Shown one piece after another: positions 22,303 to 22,712 of a DNA stretch of 22,712 bases (position 1 is the stretch's first letter; every line of letters starts with the position of its first letter). The stretch lies in contig WFTU01000106.1 of NCBI GenBank assembly GCA_015485375.1, positions 1 through 22,712 of the forward strand, in the 5' to 3' direction. The notes beneath the pieces are model-generated. The model ran no database searches. It was given only the letters and a program-made list of their open reading frames with translations, and was not told the origin of the DNA. This DNA is from Paracoccaceae bacterium. GTDB lineage: Bacteria > Pseudomonadota > Alphaproteobacteria > Rhodobacterales > Rhodobacteraceae. Position numbers and translations under genes: made by a program.

Positions 22303-22712
22303 TTACCCTGTGGCTTTTTCTTCCTCGACGTAGAAATGCAGGTTCTGGACGTCTTTGATGGCGACGTTGTTGCGCGAGGCGACTACGCCGGACTGGCGCA
22401 GGCGGCTGAAGGCGCGGGACAGGCTTTCGGGTTTCATGCCGAGGCGCGCGGCGATCAGGGTTTTGTCGTAGGGTAGGGCGAAGGTGCAACTGCCCTCGTC
22501 GACCGGTGCGAGGGCGATCAGGAAGGCGGCGAGCCGTTTGACGCTGCTCAGGGACTTCATATCCTCGATCTGCAGAACCAGTTCGTGCAGGTGCTGGAAG
22601 GTGCAGCTGAGCATGGCAATGGCCAGATCGGGCTGGGTTTTCAGTTCGTTCAGGATGGTGGAGGTCTTGACGGCCAGCAGGCGGCTGTTGGTAACCGCCT
22701 CGGATGACACCG
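22303..22712 (-). CDS. Crp/Fnr-family transcription regulator (partial, 5' end cut)
   Basis: Only the C-terminal 135 or so residues are in the window; the gene continues past the right edge, so its start and the N-terminal sensor domain are not seen. The visible part has the long dimer helix (about LHELVLQIEDMKSLSSVKRLAAFLIAL) and a winged helix-turn-helix (DKTLIAARLGMKPESLSRAFSRLRQSGV). The recognition helix has E-S-L-S-R, matching the E-x-x-S-R that reads TTGAT half sites in FNR, DNR and related proteins. It may be an oxygen or nitric-oxide responsive regulator, but without the N-terminal part this cannot be judged. It lies 281 bases upstream of the ABC operon in the same direction. Confidence 0.85.
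   Translation of the reverse strand, partial: VSSEAVTNSRLLAVKTSTILNELKTQPDLAIAMLSCTFQHLHELVLQIEDMKSLSSVKRLAAFLIALAPVDEGSCTFALPYDKTLIAARLGMKPESLSRAFSRLRQSGVVASRNNVAIKDVQNLHFYVEEEKATG

Noticed and set aside
1..22712. CRISPR arrays, transposases and integrases
   Set aside because: I saw no regularly spaced repeats and no mobile-element enzyme in any frame.

Overview
The window looks like part of an alphaproteobacterial chromosome. A Rhodobacterales-type organism is likely, judged from gene content alone: a patatin / acetoacetate decarboxylase / 3-hydroxybutyrate dehydrogenase operon, a Cys-tailed ECF sigma factor, an FNR-like regulator and a CFA synthase paired with an FAD protein. There are two blocks of different base composition. 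Spot counts of single 60-base lines gave about 50% GC near 8.5 kb and about 72% near 17.6 kb. The lower-GC block ends at a decayed tRNA-Ser(UGA) near 10.6 kb.

Block 1 (about 1-10,460) reads as an exopolysaccharide or envelope-glycan module. It holds a small lysozyme-like protein (548-1057, +), a Tat-exported DUF3131-type protein with polysaccharide-deacetylase-like N-terminal segments (1054-3585, -), a membrane GT2 synthase fused to GH18-like and NodB-like domains (3740-7072, +), and a three-part membrane enzyme (7329-10457, +) joining an OpgB/LtaS-like phosphoglycerol transferase, an ILEI-like domain and a glycerophosphodiesterase. The GT2 catalytic motifs are intact, but both hydrolase-like domains of the synthase have lost key acidic residues. 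The DUF3131 gene and the synthase diverge from a region with two TTGC-N6-GCAA operators spaced 20 bp apart. The 256-base gap before the OpgB-like gene can fold in two mutually exclusive ways.

Block 2a (10,717-15,417, all on -) holds an APC permease with a Met-rich tail, then the operon patatin - acetoacetate decarboxylase - 3-hydroxybutyrate dehydrogenase - DoxX-like protein. This suits ketone-body and polyhydroxybutyrate breakdown linked to lipid turnover.

Block 2b (15,660-22,712) looks like a metal- and envelope-stress circuit. A tightly packed minus-strand operon encodes two FtsX/MacB-type permeases, their ATPase with a C-terminal YHS metal-binding domain, and a Cys-rich ECF sigma factor. 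It starts from a promoter with a CueR/MerR-type layout: TTGACC, a 19-bp spacer, TATTGA, and an ACCTTCC-N7-GGAGGGT dyad. Facing it is a plus-strand operon of a 47-residue His-rich membrane peptide, an FAD oxidoreductase with a Cys-rich tail and a CFA-type methyltransferase, preceded by an ECF-type promoter, TGTAAC-N16-CGTCTA. My inference is a two-step cascade: metal sensing by a MerR-family protein switches on the ABC-YHS / sigma operon, and the sigma factor then switches on membrane-lipid modification. An FNR-like regulator, cut by the right edge, lies upstream.
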